Assembly (NCBI RefSeq): GCF_002294985.1
Contig: NZ_NSGE01000001.1
Location: 124,001 to 188,000 of the forward strand
Reading direction: 5' to 3'
Length of the DNA stretch: 64,000 nucleotides
From: Mesorhizobium sp. WSM3862
GTDB taxonomy: Bacteria; Pseudomonadota; Alphaproteobacteria; Rhizobiales; Rhizobiaceae
The position numbers and the translations under genes are program-made. Numbering within the stretch: the first letter of the stretch is position 1; every line of letters begins with the position of its first letter. Under the pieces are notes generated by a model. That model ran no database searches and was not told the origin of the DNA. It saw nothing but the letters and a program-made list of their open reading frames with translations. Below are positions 34,817 through 43,443 of this stretch, piece by piece.

Positions 34817-35160
34817 GCTTCACCCGCACCGGTTGAAACCGGTTTCCCGTTCCACGCCGCTAGACGGTCCCGCCCTCCGCATGGCGGATGTAATGCGCGA
34901 CTGTACCGATTCATACTGATTCCGTTAAGCTTCCATAAATTTTCGCGACCGTGTTGCAGAACAGTTTCACATCCGCGTGAGACACAATGCGGCAGGGCGG
35001 CTCCCGGTTTCAGAGGCCTCGGTAACAATCAGGCGTTGGCGCCATGCGGCCTGGGCCACCATGACCGGCCTTCCCGCCTGACAAACATCGGCCCGTGACA
35101 AACAGCGGTCTTTGTGATCGAAATTCCGGCGGGCGCGAGCCATGGCCTGGAGGATGCGCA
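34817..35160. other. Divergent intergenic region, no gene seen
   Basis: About 340 bases between the L,D-transpeptidase and rhodanese genes. An AT-rich patch near 34910-34950 is a likely promoter area for one or both genes. No repeat or small gene was recognised. Confidence 0.5.
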
Positions 35161-35562
35161 GTGAAGAAGGGATATCGCGAACTTCTTGACGAGGCGAATG
35201 CCGAGATCGAGGTGGTTTCGCCTGAGGAAGCGGCCGGGCTGCTGGAGGATGACGGCACCATCTTCGTCGATCTGCGCGACCCCCGCGAGGTCGAGCGCGA
35301 CGGCAAAATTCCCGGCGCCAAGCATGTAACGCGCGGTATGCTCGAATTCTGGATCGACCCCGAAAGCCCTTACCACAAGCCGTTCTTCGCCTCCGGCAAG
35401 ACCTTCGTCTTCTTCTGCGCCGGCGGCTGGCGTTCGGCGCTGGCGACCAAGACGGCGCAGGACATGGGTCTCGCGCCGGTCAAACACATCCTTGGCGGCT
35501 ACACAGCCTGGAAGGCTGCCGGCCTGCCTGTCGAGCCAGGGCAGAAGAAGAAGACCGACTGA
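35161..35562 (+). CDS. Rhodanese-like domain protein
   Basis: A 133-residue single-domain sulfurtransferase. Motifs are IFVDLRDPREVERDGKIPGAKHV near residue 40 and the catalytic loop FFCAGGWRSALA with the persulfide cysteine followed by A-G-G-W-R. The C-terminal LGGYTAWKAAGLPVE is the usual rhodanese ending. The GTG at 35161 is taken as start because GGAGG sits seven bases upstream; an in-frame ATG at 35095 would add unsupported residues. Sulfur donor and acceptor are unknown. Confidence 0.9.
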   Translation: MKKGYRELLDEANAEIEVVSPEEAAGLLEDDGTIFVDLRDPREVERDGKIPGAKHVTRGMLEFWIDPESPYHKPFFASGKTFVFFCAGGWRSALATKTAQDMGLAPVKHILGGYTAWKAAGLPVEPGQKKKTD

Positions 35563-35615
35563 GCCATTCGCAACTACGGACGGAAGACGGCAGCAGGCCC
35601 CTCCCGCATTAATTT

Positions 35616-36524
35616 TCAATGCAGCGCCGGTTGCCGTTCCTCGGCGACGAAGCCCACGGCGCGCGCGACCACGTCCTTGTCGGCAAGGATGCGGCGGTGG
35701 CCAAGCCCTTCGGCCCAATGCAAGCTCACATGATCGCCGGCTTCCGCATACCGTTTTGCGTGATCGGCATGGACTTCGCGGTCGTCAGGCGCGTGAATGA
35801 TCAGCGTCGGCACCGGCGCGTCGGCGAGCTGGCGGTCGCCCGTGAAATCGCTGAGCGGCCGTCCCGACAAATGCTTCACCCGATCCGCCATGGCGACCCG
35901 AGAGCGCGGCCCGACATTGAGCCGGTGGCTGAAATCGTCGAAGATCGCCGGCAGCGAGCTCGGCGCCGCAATCAGAACCAGTTTCTCGGCCGCAAGCGGC
36001 GGCATGCCTTTCACCGAAGCGGCAACCGCATTGGCCGCGACAGCGCCTCCGAAGGAATGGCCGACGGCGGCGGCAAACGGGCCGAACCATTCGCCAGCAA
36101 CTCGCACCGCGTCGACCGCGGTCACCATGTTGAGATGTCGCCCGAGCGAATGGCCGTGGCCCGGCAGGTCAAGCGAGACCACCTTGTAGCCGGCGTCGCG
36201 AAACCCATCGATCAGAGTTCGCATATATTCGGTGCGCGAGCGCCAGCCATGGATGACGAGCACGGTGCCGCGAGAGCCCCTGCCCGGCCCCGGCCGGAAC
36301 TCATGCACAGCAACGCAATCCGCCTTCGTCTGCAGCCGGTGATGGCGCGCCTCGGCCATGAAACCCGCAGCGCGCTCGACCGCGCGGCGCTCGCCCTCGT
36401 TCAAAGCCTTGACGTTTGCCGTGCGGCAGAACAATTCGAACGCGGCGCGGCCACTGAGACGCGGCGCGACATGCTCGGCCGCGCCGAAGACGCCTCGGAT
36501 GACCTTCAATCCAAATGATGCCAT
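35616..36524 (-). CDS. Alpha/beta-hydrolase
   Basis: A 302-residue alpha/beta-hydrolase. The oxyanion region VLVIHGWRSRTEY (residues 88-100) and nucleophile elbow GHSFGG with Ser157 are clear, then the acid in IHAPDDREVHADHA and the histidine in AEGLGHRRIL. No signal peptide is seen. Substrate is unknown; esterase or lipase-like activity is likely. It is divergent from a MarR-family gene, and the 47 bases between them hold two perfect palindromes, so it is a probable target of that regulator. Confidence 0.9.
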   Translation of the reverse strand: MASFGLKVIRGVFGAAEHVAPRLSGRAAFELFCRTANVKALNEGERRAVERAAGFMAEARHHRLQTKADCVAVHEFRPGPGRGSRGTVLVIHGWRSRTEYMRTLIDGFRDAGYKVVSLDLPGHGHSLGRHLNMVTAVDAVRVAGEWFGPFAAAVGHSFGGAVAANAVAASVKGMPPLAAEKLVLIAAPSSLPAIFDDFSHRLNVGPRSRVAMADRVKHLSGRPLSDFTGDRQLADAPVPTLIIHAPDDREVHADHAKRYAEAGDHVSLHWAEGLGHRRILADKDVVARAVGFVAEERQPALH

Positions 36525-36543
36525 AGTGTCGGTCCAACCATTC

Positions 36544-36557
36544 GTTCAAGCATGAAC
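36544..36557. promoter_or_regulatory. Palindromic operator 1 for the MarR-family regulator
   Basis: GTTCA-N4-TGAAC, perfect arms at 36544-36548 and 36553-36557, lying between the divergent hydrolase and MarR genes. Its centre is 20 bases from that of operator 2, so both face the same side of the helix. Confidence 0.75.
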
Positions 36558-36563
36558 ATAATA

Positions 36564-36577
36564 GTTCAAACATGAAC
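36564..36577. promoter_or_regulatory. Palindromic operator 2 overlapping the marR start codon
   Basis: GTTCA-N4-TGAAC with arms at 36564-36568 and 36573-36577. The ATG of the regulator gene (36572-36574) lies inside this site, so binding would block both transcription and initiation. Confidence 0.75.
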
Positions 36578-37024
36578 ATTAAGCAAGAGCTGCCCTGGGA
36601 CAATCCGCGCTTTCGCAACTGGGTTGCGGTGGCGCGCGCCTGCCATGTGCTGGAGCGCACGCTGGCGGTGAAGCTGGCGCCGCTCGACCTCAAACCGGCG
36701 CAGCTCGACGTGCTGATGAACCTCTACCGTCATCCCGGGATGTCGCAGCACGACCTTGCCCGCAAGCTCTTGGTCGGCCGCTCAAACATCACGATGCTGT
36801 TGCCGCAACTGGAAGCCCGCGGCCTGTTGCGGCGCGAAGGCGACGAAAAGGATAAGCGCGTGCTGCGGTTGAACCTCACCGAAGCCGGCGAGGCCCTGCT
36901 GATGCGGGCGCTGAAAGTACATATGGCGCTCATCGAGAAGGCGATGAGCCAGTCGACAGCGGAGCAGTGCGACATGATCGGCGAGCAGATGCGCAAGATC
37001 GCCGATGTCCTGAAGGAGGCCTGA
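36572..37024 (+). CDS. MarR-family transcriptional regulator
   Basis: A 150-residue winged-helix regulator. The DNA-binding part is LDVLMNLYRHPGMSQHDLARKLLVGRSNITMLLPQLEARGLLRREGDEKDKRVLRLNLTEAG in outline: recognition helix around GRSNITMLLPQLE and wing with D-E-K-D-K-R. Dimerisation helices lie at both ends. No Shine-Dalgarno is visible before the ATG because an operator occupies that region, so translation may be leaderless or weak. Close twin operators indicate autoregulation and control of the divergent hydrolase. MarR proteins usually respond to phenolic or lipophilic ligands, or to oxidation; there are no cysteines that clearly mark an oxidation sensor except one near residue 130. Confidence 0.92.
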   Translation: MNIKQELPWDNPRFRNWVAVARACHVLERTLAVKLAPLDLKPAQLDVLMNLYRHPGMSQHDLARKLLVGRSNITMLLPQLEARGLLRREGDEKDKRVLRLNLTEAGEALLMRALKVHMALIEKAMSQSTAEQCDMIGEQMRKIADVLKEA

Positions 37025-37043
37025 CCGGGCGCTCTCGAGGCCG

Positions 37044-37655
37044 CTACCACATGGTCTGCTTTGCCCGCTCCGGCCATTCCTTGTCATATGCGGCGCCATT
37101 GATATTTCTGCGGCTGGTGATCTCGAGGATCTGGCCGGGCGTCGGCAGCGACTTCGGGTCGACATGCTTTGCCGGGTTCCAGAGCTCCGAGCGCACGATG
37201 GCGCGTGCGCACTGGAAATAGACCGCGTCGACGGCGACAACGGTGACCGACCGTGCCGGCTTGCCATCGACCATGAAGGACGCGCAAAGGTCGGCATCGG
37301 CTGTGATATGGGCTCGGCCGTTGACGCGCAGCGTCGTGCCGGAGCCCGGCACAAGGAAGAGCAGCCCGACGCGCGGATCGCGAATGATGTTCTTCAGCGA
37401 ATCGGCGCGGTTGTTGCCGCGCCTGTCGGGCATCATCAGCGTTTTTTCGTTCAGGAGGCGCACGAAGCCGGCGAGATCGCCGCGCGGCGAACAGTCCAGC
37501 CCCTCCGGCCCGCAGGTCGCCAGCGCCACGAAAGGCGAGGCTTCGATGAAGGCGGCATATTCGGGAATCACATGGTCGAGTTCCTTGGCGACCGAGGCCT
37601 CGCCAGGCAGGCCGTAGAGGGCTTCGAGCTGTTCGACCGATGTGATGAGCGACAT
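37044..37655 (-). CDS. Pyridoxamine 5'-phosphate oxidase-family FMN-binding protein
   Basis: A 203-residue split-barrel flavoprotein. Features are FVALATCGPEGLDCSPRGDLAGFV, LMMPDRRGNNRADSLKNIIRDPRVGLLFLVPG and TLRVNGRAHITAD, which match the MSMEG_1061-type PPOX flavoproteins rather than PdxH itself. The ending VYFQCARAIVRSELWNP is also characteristic. Cofactor (FMN or F420) and substrate are unknown. A Shine-Dalgarno GGAGG precedes the ATG at 37655. It is convergent with the MarR gene. Confidence 0.88.
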   Translation of the reverse strand: MSLITSVEQLEALYGLPGEASVAKELDHVIPEYAAFIEASPFVALATCGPEGLDCSPRGDLAGFVRLLNEKTLMMPDRRGNNRADSLKNIIRDPRVGLLFLVPGSGTTLRVNGRAHITADADLCASFMVDGKPARSVTVVAVDAVYFQCARAIVRSELWNPAKHVDPKSLPTPGQILEITSRRNINGAAYDKEWPERAKQTMW

Positions 37656-37738
37656 CTTTTCGCCTCCTGACCTTTTGCCGGCGCTACTCTATGTCCATGA
37701 CGCTTTGACGACACCCAGTCGAACGTCTTGGCGCCAGG

Positions 37739-38092
37739 CTAGCGGTCGCGGCTGAGCCCCTTCTCGGCCAGCTCGGCAAGGTAGGCGTTCCAGCGCTCGT
37801 CCTTTTCATGCCCGAGCGTGTGAAGATAGTTCCAGGTGAAGATGCCGGTGTCGTGGAAATCGTCGAAGGTGATGCGCACCGCGTAATTGCCGACCGGCTC
37901 GATCTTAAGAATCGCGACATTGCGCTTGCCGGGCACAGTCACGCGCTGATCCGGCGAATGGCCCTGCACCTCGGCAGAAGGCGAGGCCACGCGCAAGAAC
38001 TCCGCCGGCAGTTCGAACGGCTGATGCCCGGCAAAGGTCACGGTGAGCAGCTTGCGGTCCTTCGAGACCCTGAGTTCCTTCGGCGCCGTCAT
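37739..38092 (-). CDS. DUF971 (GBBH-like N-terminal) domain protein
   Basis: A 117-residue soluble protein: [36 protein letters not shown], then [36 protein letters not shown]. This is the small domain also found at the N-terminus of gamma-butyrobetaine hydroxylase. Stand-alone copies are widespread and often lie near Mrp/ApbC or cofactor genes; here moaA is divergent. Function is unknown. Confidence 0.87.
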   Translation of the reverse strand: MTAPKELRVSKDRKLLTVTFAGHQPFELPAEFLRVASPSAEVQGHSPDQRVTVPGKRNVAILKIEPVGNYAVRITFDDFHDTGIFTWNYLHTLGHEKDERWNAYLAELAEKGLSRDR

Positions 38093-38230
38093 GTTTCTTC
38101 CTATATGCGTTGCGCCCTTCCCTACGCCGGTTCGCGCAGTGCGAAAAGGTGATAGAAGCCAGCCGACAGAGAATGTCGGTCGGGGAATGTTACCAAAGAT
38201 CGAGAGCTTCTATCTTGAATGCGCGGTTGG

Positions 38231-38257
38231 ATCGTATCACATAGCCGTATATAACGA
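38231..38257 (+). promoter_or_regulatory. Candidate ModE-binding site (Mo-box) upstream of moaA
   Basis: The right half TATATAACGA (38248-38257) matches the ModE half-site exactly. The left half begins ATCG at 38231 and reads ATCGTATCACA, an imperfect copy of ATCGTTATATA. The site ends 28 bases before the moaA start. Regulation of a molybdenum-cofactor gene by molybdate fits. Confidence 0.5.
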
Positions 38258-38285
38258 CGCTGCTCAGGCCACGGAAGCGCTTGCA

Positions 38286-39281
38286 ATGGACATGATCGAC
38301 CCCTTCGGTCGCAGGATCAGCTATCTGCGCGTGTCGGTTACCGACCGCTGCGATTTCCGCTGCACCTATTGCATGGCCGAGGACATGACCTTCCTGCCCA
38401 AGAAGGATCTGCTCTCGCTCGAGGAGCTCGACCGGCTCTGCAGCGTCTTCATCGAAAAGGGCGTCAGGAAGCTGAGGCTGACTGGCGGCGAGCCACTGGT
38501 GCGCAAGAACATCATGCATCTGGTTCGCGAGCTGTCGCGGCATCTTGAGAGCGGCGCGCTGGAAGAGCTGACGCTCACCACCAACGGCTCGCAGCTGTCG
38601 CGCTTTGCCGCCGAGCTCGCCGACTGCGGCGTGAAGCGCATCAATGTCTCGCTCGACACGCTCGATGCCGACAAATTCCGCCAGATCACCCGCTGGGGCA
38701 ATCTCGGCAAGGTCATGGAAGGCATCGACGCCGCGCAAGCGGCGGGCCTGAAGGTCAAGCTCAATGCCGTGGCGCTGCGCGACTTCAACGACGCTGAAAT
38801 ACCGGAGATGCTGCGCTGGGCGCATGGTCGCGGCATGGATCTGACGGTCATCGAGACCATGCCGATGGGCGAGATCGACGCCGACCGCACCGACCAGTAT
38901 CTGCCGCTGTCGTTGCTGCGCGCCTCGCTTGAGCGCCAGTTCACGCTGACCGACATTCCTTATAAGACCGGCGGCCCTGCCCGCTATGTCCAGGTCGCCG
39001 AGACCGGCGGTCGGCTCGGTTTCATCACCCCGATGACGCATAATTTCTGCGAAAGCTGCAACCGCGTCCGGCTGACTTGCACCGGCACGCTCTATATGTG
39101 CCTCGGCCAGGAGGACGCCGCCGACCTGAGAGCGCCGCTGCGCGCCTCCGAAGGCAATGAGCTGGTCGGCGAGGCCATAGACGAGGCGATCGGGCGCAAG
39201 CCGAAGGGCCATGATTTCGTCATCGACCGCCGCACCAGCCGACCCTCGGTATCGCGCCATATGAGCGTCACCGGCGGCTGA
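38286..39281 (+). CDS. moaA: GTP 3',8-cyclase MoaA
   Basis: First enzyme of molybdenum cofactor synthesis, a radical-SAM protein that converts GTP to the 3',8-cyclic intermediate. The N-terminal cluster is CDFRCTYC (Cys22, 26, 29), followed by [14 protein letters not shown]. The C-terminal second cluster appears in [19 protein letters not shown]. The protein ends in Gly-Gly, a conserved feature of MoaA. At 331 residues it is normal length. ATG 38286 ([22 protein letters not shown] outline) has GGAAG ahead; an in-frame start at 38043 would overlap the DUF971 gene and is rejected. A candidate Mo-box lies upstream; mobA and mobB lie 2 kb downstream. Confidence 0.95.
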   Translation: MDMIDPFGRRISYLRVSVTDRCDFRCTYCMAEDMTFLPKKDLLSLEELDRLCSVFIEKGVRKLRLTGGEPLVRKNIMHLVRELSRHLESGALEELTLTTNGSQLSRFAAELADCGVKRINVSLDTLDADKFRQITRWGNLGKVMEGIDAAQAAGLKVKLNAVALRDFNDAEIPEMLRWAHGRGMDLTVIETMPMGEIDADRTDQYLPLSLLRASLERQFTLTDIPYKTGGPARYVQVAETGGRLGFITPMTHNFCESCNRVRLTCTGTLYMCLGQEDAADLRAPLRASEGNELVGEAIDEAIGRKPKGHDFVIDRRTSRPSVSRHMSVTGG

Positions 39282-39335
39282 TTTTTTCTCCCATTTGGTG
39301 CAGGATCACCCTCGGTCACGGACCTTGGGGGCATC

Positions 39336-39830
39336 ATGAAGTGTGTTCATCTCGTCCAGGGCGCGCCTTTGGTGGTCGCCTTCTCGTTGCTGACGATTGC
39401 GACGACAGCGGCAATCGCAAAGCCGTTCACCTACGTCAATGCGCGCTTCGGCACGTCCTGCACCTTTCCCGACGAGATTTTCAGCGACCGCTTGCCCGAG
39501 CCAGAAAACGGCGATGGGCAGCAATGGAGCGCGCCCGACGGCGCCAGCCTGACCTGCTCGGGCATTTATAACATCGACAACGACACTCCGAAGGGCTTGG
39601 TCGCCGACGAAAAGGCAAACACCGGGCCGGGCTACAAGATCACTTACAGCAAGTCCGGGAAGAATTGGGCGGTGGTTTCTGGCATCAAGGGCGACAAGGT
39701 CTTCTACGAACGGCGCCTGTTCGGAAAGGATGGTGTCATCCGCACCGTCTGGATCGAGTATCCTTCCTCGCTTAAGGCGAAATACGATCCGCTGACCGGG
39801 GCGATCGCCGCCAGCCTGCGCGGCCCTTGA
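39336..39830 (+). CDS. Exported protein of unknown function, 164 residues
   Basis: A signal peptide (about residues 1-28, APLVVAFSLLTIATTAAIA) precedes a compact mature domain with FTYVNARFGTSCTFPDEIF and a second cysteine in GASLTCSGIYN, which could form a disulfide. The end WIEYPSSLKAKYDPLTGAIAASL resembles small periplasmic proteins of rhizobia that measure about 130-140 mature residues. No family name can be given. It is followed by another small exported protein in the same direction. Confidence 0.72.
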   Translation: MKCVHLVQGAPLVVAFSLLTIATTAAIAKPFTYVNARFGTSCTFPDEIFSDRLPEPENGDGQQWSAPDGASLTCSGIYNIDNDTPKGLVADEKANTGPGYKITYSKSGKNWAVVSGIKGDKVFYERRLFGKDGVIRTVWIEYPSSLKAKYDPLTGAIAASLRGP

Positions 39831-39943
39831 GCTGCGCTCGGCGCACTGGAAATAAACCATCCGCGCCGACTTCCACCCGATTTACCGCCGACTTGTTCCG
39901 GCCTAGCCTCATGAAGCGATTTTCGCATTCAGGGGGAATTCTC

Positions 39944-40300
39944 ATGCGCAAATTCTTGGCTTCGCTTGCAATGCTCGGGATTGCCTTGGTGCCTGCGGCC
40001 GCTCAGTCGATCGGTGGCACCTACACTGTCGCCGGCACCAATTTCGACGGATCGAAATATGGCGGCGAGGCAACCATCACGCTGACCAGCGACACAACCT
40101 GCACGATCCATTGGGAAACCGGCGGCTCGTCCTCCGACGGCATTTGCATGCGCAACGATGATGCCTTTTCCGCCGGCTATGTGATGGGCAAGGAAATCGG
40201 CCTCGTCGTCTACAAGGTGGAGAAGGACGGCTCGTTGCACAGGCTGTGGACCATCGCCGGCCAGAACGGCAACGGCACCGAGACGCTGACGCCGAAATAA
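39944..40300 (+). CDS. Small exported protein, 118 residues
   Basis: A signal peptide (MRKFLASLAMLGIALVPAAA, cut before QSIGG) and a beta-rich mature domain: GTYTVAGTNFDGSKYGGEATITL, TCTIHWETGGSSSDGICM, GLVVYKVEKDGSLHRLWTI. Two cysteines may pair. Similar rhizobial proteins are sometimes labelled fibronectin-binding; no binding role can be read here. AGGGGG precedes the ATG at 39944, which fixes this start over in-frame codons from 39827. Confidence 0.75.
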   Translation: MRKFLASLAMLGIALVPAAAQSIGGTYTVAGTNFDGSKYGGEATITLTSDTTCTIHWETGGSSSDGICMRNDDAFSAGYVMGKEIGLVVYKVEKDGSLHRLWTIAGQNGNGTETLTPK

Positions 40301-40421
40301 CCGCTCCGGGATTGCAGCCGATATTGAGGGCCGCAGGAACCTCCGTGGCCCATTTCTTTGACGTTGCTGTCTTGCCGCTGGCTGTTAGACGCTTGCGAGA
40401 GAACATAACCCGGAAGCGCCC

Positions 40422-41342
40422 TTGCCTCTTTCGCCAAATCTTCGCGGCGCACTGTTCATGGTCGTGGCCATGATCGGCTTCACCTTGAACGACGCGATCA
40501 CCAAATTCTCATCCGAATCGATGAACATGGCGCAGGTAATGCTGGTGCGTGGCGCCTTCGCCTCGCTCTTCGTCGGTCTGCTCGCCTGGCGGCGCGGCGC
40601 GCTTGCTGATCCGCGCGCCATGCTGCAGCCGATGGTCGCGTTGCGCGTCGCCGGCGAAGCCGGCGCGACCGTGTCGTTCCTGATCGCCCTTGCCCATTTG
40701 CCGATCGCCAACGTCTCCGCCGTTCTGCAGGCGCTGCCGCTGGCCGTGACGATGGGCGCCGCACTGTTCTTCGGCGAGGGCGTCGGCTGGCGCCGCTGGC
40801 TCGCCATTGCCGTCGGCTTTGCCGGCGTGCTGATCATCGTGCGGCCGGGCTTCGAGGGTTTCAGCGCCTATTCGTTGCTGGCGCTGGCGAGCGTCGGCTG
40901 CTGCGCGGTGCGCGATCTCGCCACCAAGCGCATCCCGCAAGCGATCCCGACCATGCTGGTATCGACCGCGACTGCGCTGGCCATGACGATCCTGGGTGCG
41001 CTGCTGCTCCCGCCGATGGGCGGCTGGACGCCCATGACCGCCAAGGCGACGGCGCTGCTGGCGCTGGCCGCCGTGCTCGTGCTCATCGGCTATCAGTTCA
41101 TCATCATGGCGATGCGCTCGGGCGACATCTCCTTCATCGCGCCCTTCCGCTACACGGCGCTGCTGTGGTCGATAGTGCTCGGCCTCGTCATCTTCGGCGA
41201 TATCCCCGACCTGCCGATGATCGTCGGCGCCGCGATCATCATCGGCTCCGGCCTCTACGCGCTCTACCGCGAGCGTGTCGTCGGCAGGCGCCAGCCTGCC
41301 GCCGAAAGCGCTGGACCCGACATGGCGCCGGACGGCATATAG
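40422..41342 (+). CDS. DMT-superfamily transporter (EamA family)
   Basis: A 306-residue membrane protein with ten helices in two EamA repeats. Motifs include GFTLNDAITKFSSESMNMAQVMLVRGAFASL and, in the second half, LIGYQFIIMAMRSGDISFIAPFRYTALLWSIVLG. These transporters usually export metabolites or amino acids; substrate is unknown. The TTG at 40422 is preferred as start because LSPNLRGALFMVVAM resembles the family N-terminus and GGAAG lies ahead; the ATG at 40458 is an alternative. It ends six bases before mobA. Confidence 0.88.
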   Translation: MPLSPNLRGALFMVVAMIGFTLNDAITKFSSESMNMAQVMLVRGAFASLFVGLLAWRRGALADPRAMLQPMVALRVAGEAGATVSFLIALAHLPIANVSAVLQALPLAVTMGAALFFGEGVGWRRWLAIAVGFAGVLIIVRPGFEGFSAYSLLALASVGCCAVRDLATKRIPQAIPTMLVSTATALAMTILGALLLPPMGGWTPMTAKATALLALAAVLVLIGYQFIIMAMRSGDISFIAPFRYTALLWSIVLGLVIFGDIPDLPMIVGAAIIIGSGLYALYRERVVGRRQPAAESAGPDMAPDGI

Positions 41343-41347
41343 TCCCG

Positions 41348-41980
41348 ATGGACCGAAGCGTTGCAGGCATCATCCTGGCGGGAGGCCAGTCGCGCCGGAT
41401 GGGCGGCGGCGACAAGACGCTGCTTTCGCTGGGCAAGGTCAGGCTGATCGAGCATGTCGCCGCGCGTCTCACACTGCAGGTCGCCACGCTGGCGCTCAAC
41501 GCCAACGGCGATCCGGCACGGTTTGCTGGCACCAACCTTCCGGTGCTTGCCGATACGATAGAGGGCCATGCCGGCCCGCTCGCCGGCATCCTCACCGGCC
41601 TTGAATGGGCGGCAGCGGACACGGGCTACCGGTCGCTGGTCAGTGCGGCCGGCGACACGCCGTTCTTCCCTGGCGATCTCGTCGAGCGATTGGCCGTTGC
41701 CGCTCGGGCACGGCCGGGCGCGATTGCGGTCGCCAGTTCCGACGGCAGGTGGCACCCGACCTTCGCGCTCTGGCCGCTCGGCCTGCGCGATGCCCTGCGC
41801 CATTTCCTGGTTGAGGAGGACAATCGCCGGGTCTCGGCCTTCGTGGAGCGGCATGGTTTTGTCGAGGTGGAGTTTCCGATGCTCGAAGCCGGAGGCGAGC
41901 GGATCGACCCGTTCTTCAATATCAACACGCCCGACGATCTTGCGGAGGCCGAGCGTCTGTTGCAAAGCCTTGAGCCATGA
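41348..41980 (+). CDS. mobA: Molybdenum cofactor guanylyltransferase MobA
   Basis: Transfers GMP from GTP to molybdopterin to form the guanine dinucleotide cofactor. The 210-residue Rossmann-type protein has the nucleotide-binding AGIILAGGQSRRMGGGDK at its N-terminus, LADTIEGHAGPLAGIL, and the metal-binding SAAGDTPFFPGDL. The C-terminal FFNINTPDDLAEAERLL is typical of MobA. The start at 41348 lies just after the transporter stop. The last four bases overlap mobB (ATGA), so the pair is coupled. Confidence 0.93.
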   Translation: MDRSVAGIILAGGQSRRMGGGDKTLLSLGKVRLIEHVAARLTLQVATLALNANGDPARFAGTNLPVLADTIEGHAGPLAGILTGLEWAAADTGYRSLVSAAGDTPFFPGDLVERLAVAARARPGAIAVASSDGRWHPTFALWPLGLRDALRHFLVEEDNRRVSAFVERHGFVEVEFPMLEAGGERIDPFFNINTPDDLAEAERLLQSLEP

Positions 41981-42492
41981 GACGCGTGTTCGGCATCACC
42001 GGCTGGAAGAACTCCGGCAAGACGACCCTGACCGAGAAGCTGGTCGCCGAACTGGTTCGGCGCGGCTGGACGGTCTCCACGGTCAAGCATGCCCATCATG
42101 ACTTCGACATCGATAAGCCCGGCACAGACAGTTTCCGCCACCGCCAGGCCGGCGCGATGGAGGTCGCGATCGTCTCCGGCCGGCGCTGGGCATTGATGCA
42201 CGAACTGCGCAACGAGGACGAGCCGACGCTGGACGACATCCTGGCGCGGCTAGCGCCCTCGGACATCGTGCTGGTCGAAGGCTACAAGCGCGAAGCACAC
42301 CAAAAGATCGAAGCGAGACGGCTGGAGGCCAAGGACCGGACGCCGCTTTCGATCAACGACCCGAACATCGTGGCTGTCGCCGCCGACTTTCCGGTCGAAG
42401 GCGAAAAGCTGCCCGTCTTCAACCTCGACGATACGAAATCGATAGCCGATTTTATCGAGCGCGCGACCGGTCTCGTCAGTCCAGCCAAGTAA
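41977..42492 (+). CDS. mobB: Molybdopterin-guanine dinucleotide biosynthesis protein B
   Basis: A 171-residue GTPase-like adaptor that assists MobA. The P-loop GWKNSGKTTLTEKLV is at the N-terminus; the conserved stretch VKHAHHDFDIDKPGTDSFRHR-type and VEGYKREAHQKIEARR follow. The length is normal. ATGA overlap with mobA gives the start. A weak hairpin (42504-42517) with a T-rich tail lies just after its stop. Confidence 0.93.
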   Translation: MRRVFGITGWKNSGKTTLTEKLVAELVRRGWTVSTVKHAHHDFDIDKPGTDSFRHRQAGAMEVAIVSGRRWALMHELRNEDEPTLDDILARLAPSDIVLVEGYKREAHQKIEARRLEAKDRTPLSINDPNIVAVAADFPVEGEKLPVFNLDDTKSIADFIERATGLVSPAK

Positions 42493-42503
42493 CGCAGCGG
42501 CAC

Positions 42504-42531
42504 ACGGCGATTGCCGTTTGCTGTTGTTTTT
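42504..42531 (+). terminator. Weak possible terminator after mobB
   Basis: ACGGC and GCCGT form a 5-base stem with a 4-base loop, followed by TTGCTGTTGTTTTT. The stem is short, so activity is uncertain. Confidence 0.35.
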
Positions 42532-42645
42532 GCAGTTGCTTTTTTCTTGCAAAGAGTGGGAGTATCCCGCGCAGCGGGCGGTCAAAAAGGCTCCGCCCAC
42601 AAGAGCCGCACGGGACAGCGGCCATGACAATATGAGAGGATTATC

Positions 42646-43431
42646 ATGCGTATTGCACTGCGTATCGCGCTTGCCGCTTCGGCCGCGCTGCTGACACTTG
42701 GCGTTGCCCAGGCTCAGGAAAAGACCCTGAGGATCGGCACCGAAGGCGCGTACCCGCCCTTCAACAACCTGACCTCGGACGGCCAGTTGGTCGGCTTCGA
42801 CATCGATATCGCCAAGGCCCTCTGCGACGAAATGAAGGTGAAGTGCACCTTCGTCGCGCAGGATTGGGACGGCATCATCCCGGCGCTCCAGGCCGGCAAG
42901 TTCGACGCCATCGTCGCTTCCATGTCGATCACGCCAGAGCGCCAGGAAAAGGTCGACTTCACCCACAAATATTACAACACTCCGTCGGCGATCGCCGTGC
43001 CGAAGGATTCGCCGCTCAAGGGCGTCACCAAGGAAGACCTCGCCGGCAAGACGATCGGCGTCGCCACCACGACGACCCACTTCAACTATGCCTCGAAGAC
43101 CTACACCGACAGCACGATCAAGGGCTATCCGAGCAGCCCCGAGGAACAGGCCGACCTCGCCAATGGCCGTCTCGACGCCATCGAGGACGACATCGTCGTG
43201 CTGCAGCAGTGGCTGGATTCGCCCGACGGCGCCTGCTGCAAGATCCTCGGCCAGCCCTCGCCGCAGCCGGTCGAGATCTTCGGACCGGGCGCCGGCATTG
43301 CCGTGCGCAAGGGCGAAACCGACCTGGTCAACCAGCTGAATTCCGCGATCGACGCTATCCGCAAGAACGGAAAGTACAAGGAAATCAACGACAAGTACTT
43401 CAAGTTCGACGTCTACGGCGCCGAGTCCTGA
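42646..43431 (+). CDS. Amino-acid ABC transporter substrate-binding protein (Lys/Arg/Orn type)
   Basis: A 261-residue periplasmic receptor. Signal peptide residues 1-23 (LAASAALLTLGVAQA). SBP_bac_3 signatures are LRIGTEGAYPPFNNLTSDGQLVGFDIDIAKAL, VAQDWDGIIPALQAGKFDAIVASMSITPERQ and DFTHKYYNTPSAIAVPK in outline. The WDGIIPAL and ITPERQ elements place it in the HisJ/ArgT group binding basic amino acids or opines. An AGAGGA Shine-Dalgarno precedes the ATG. Two permease genes follow after a strong hairpin; no ATPase gene is in the cluster. Confidence 0.92.
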   Translation: MRIALRIALAASAALLTLGVAQAQEKTLRIGTEGAYPPFNNLTSDGQLVGFDIDIAKALCDEMKVKCTFVAQDWDGIIPALQAGKFDAIVASMSITPERQEKVDFTHKYYNTPSAIAVPKDSPLKGVTKEDLAGKTIGVATTTTHFNYASKTYTDSTIKGYPSSPEEQADLANGRLDAIEDDIVVLQQWLDSPDGACCKILGQPSPQPVEIFGPGAGIAVRKGETDLVNQLNSAIDAIRKNGKYKEINDKYFKFDVYGAES

Positions 43432-43443
43432 TCATTTGCGCCC

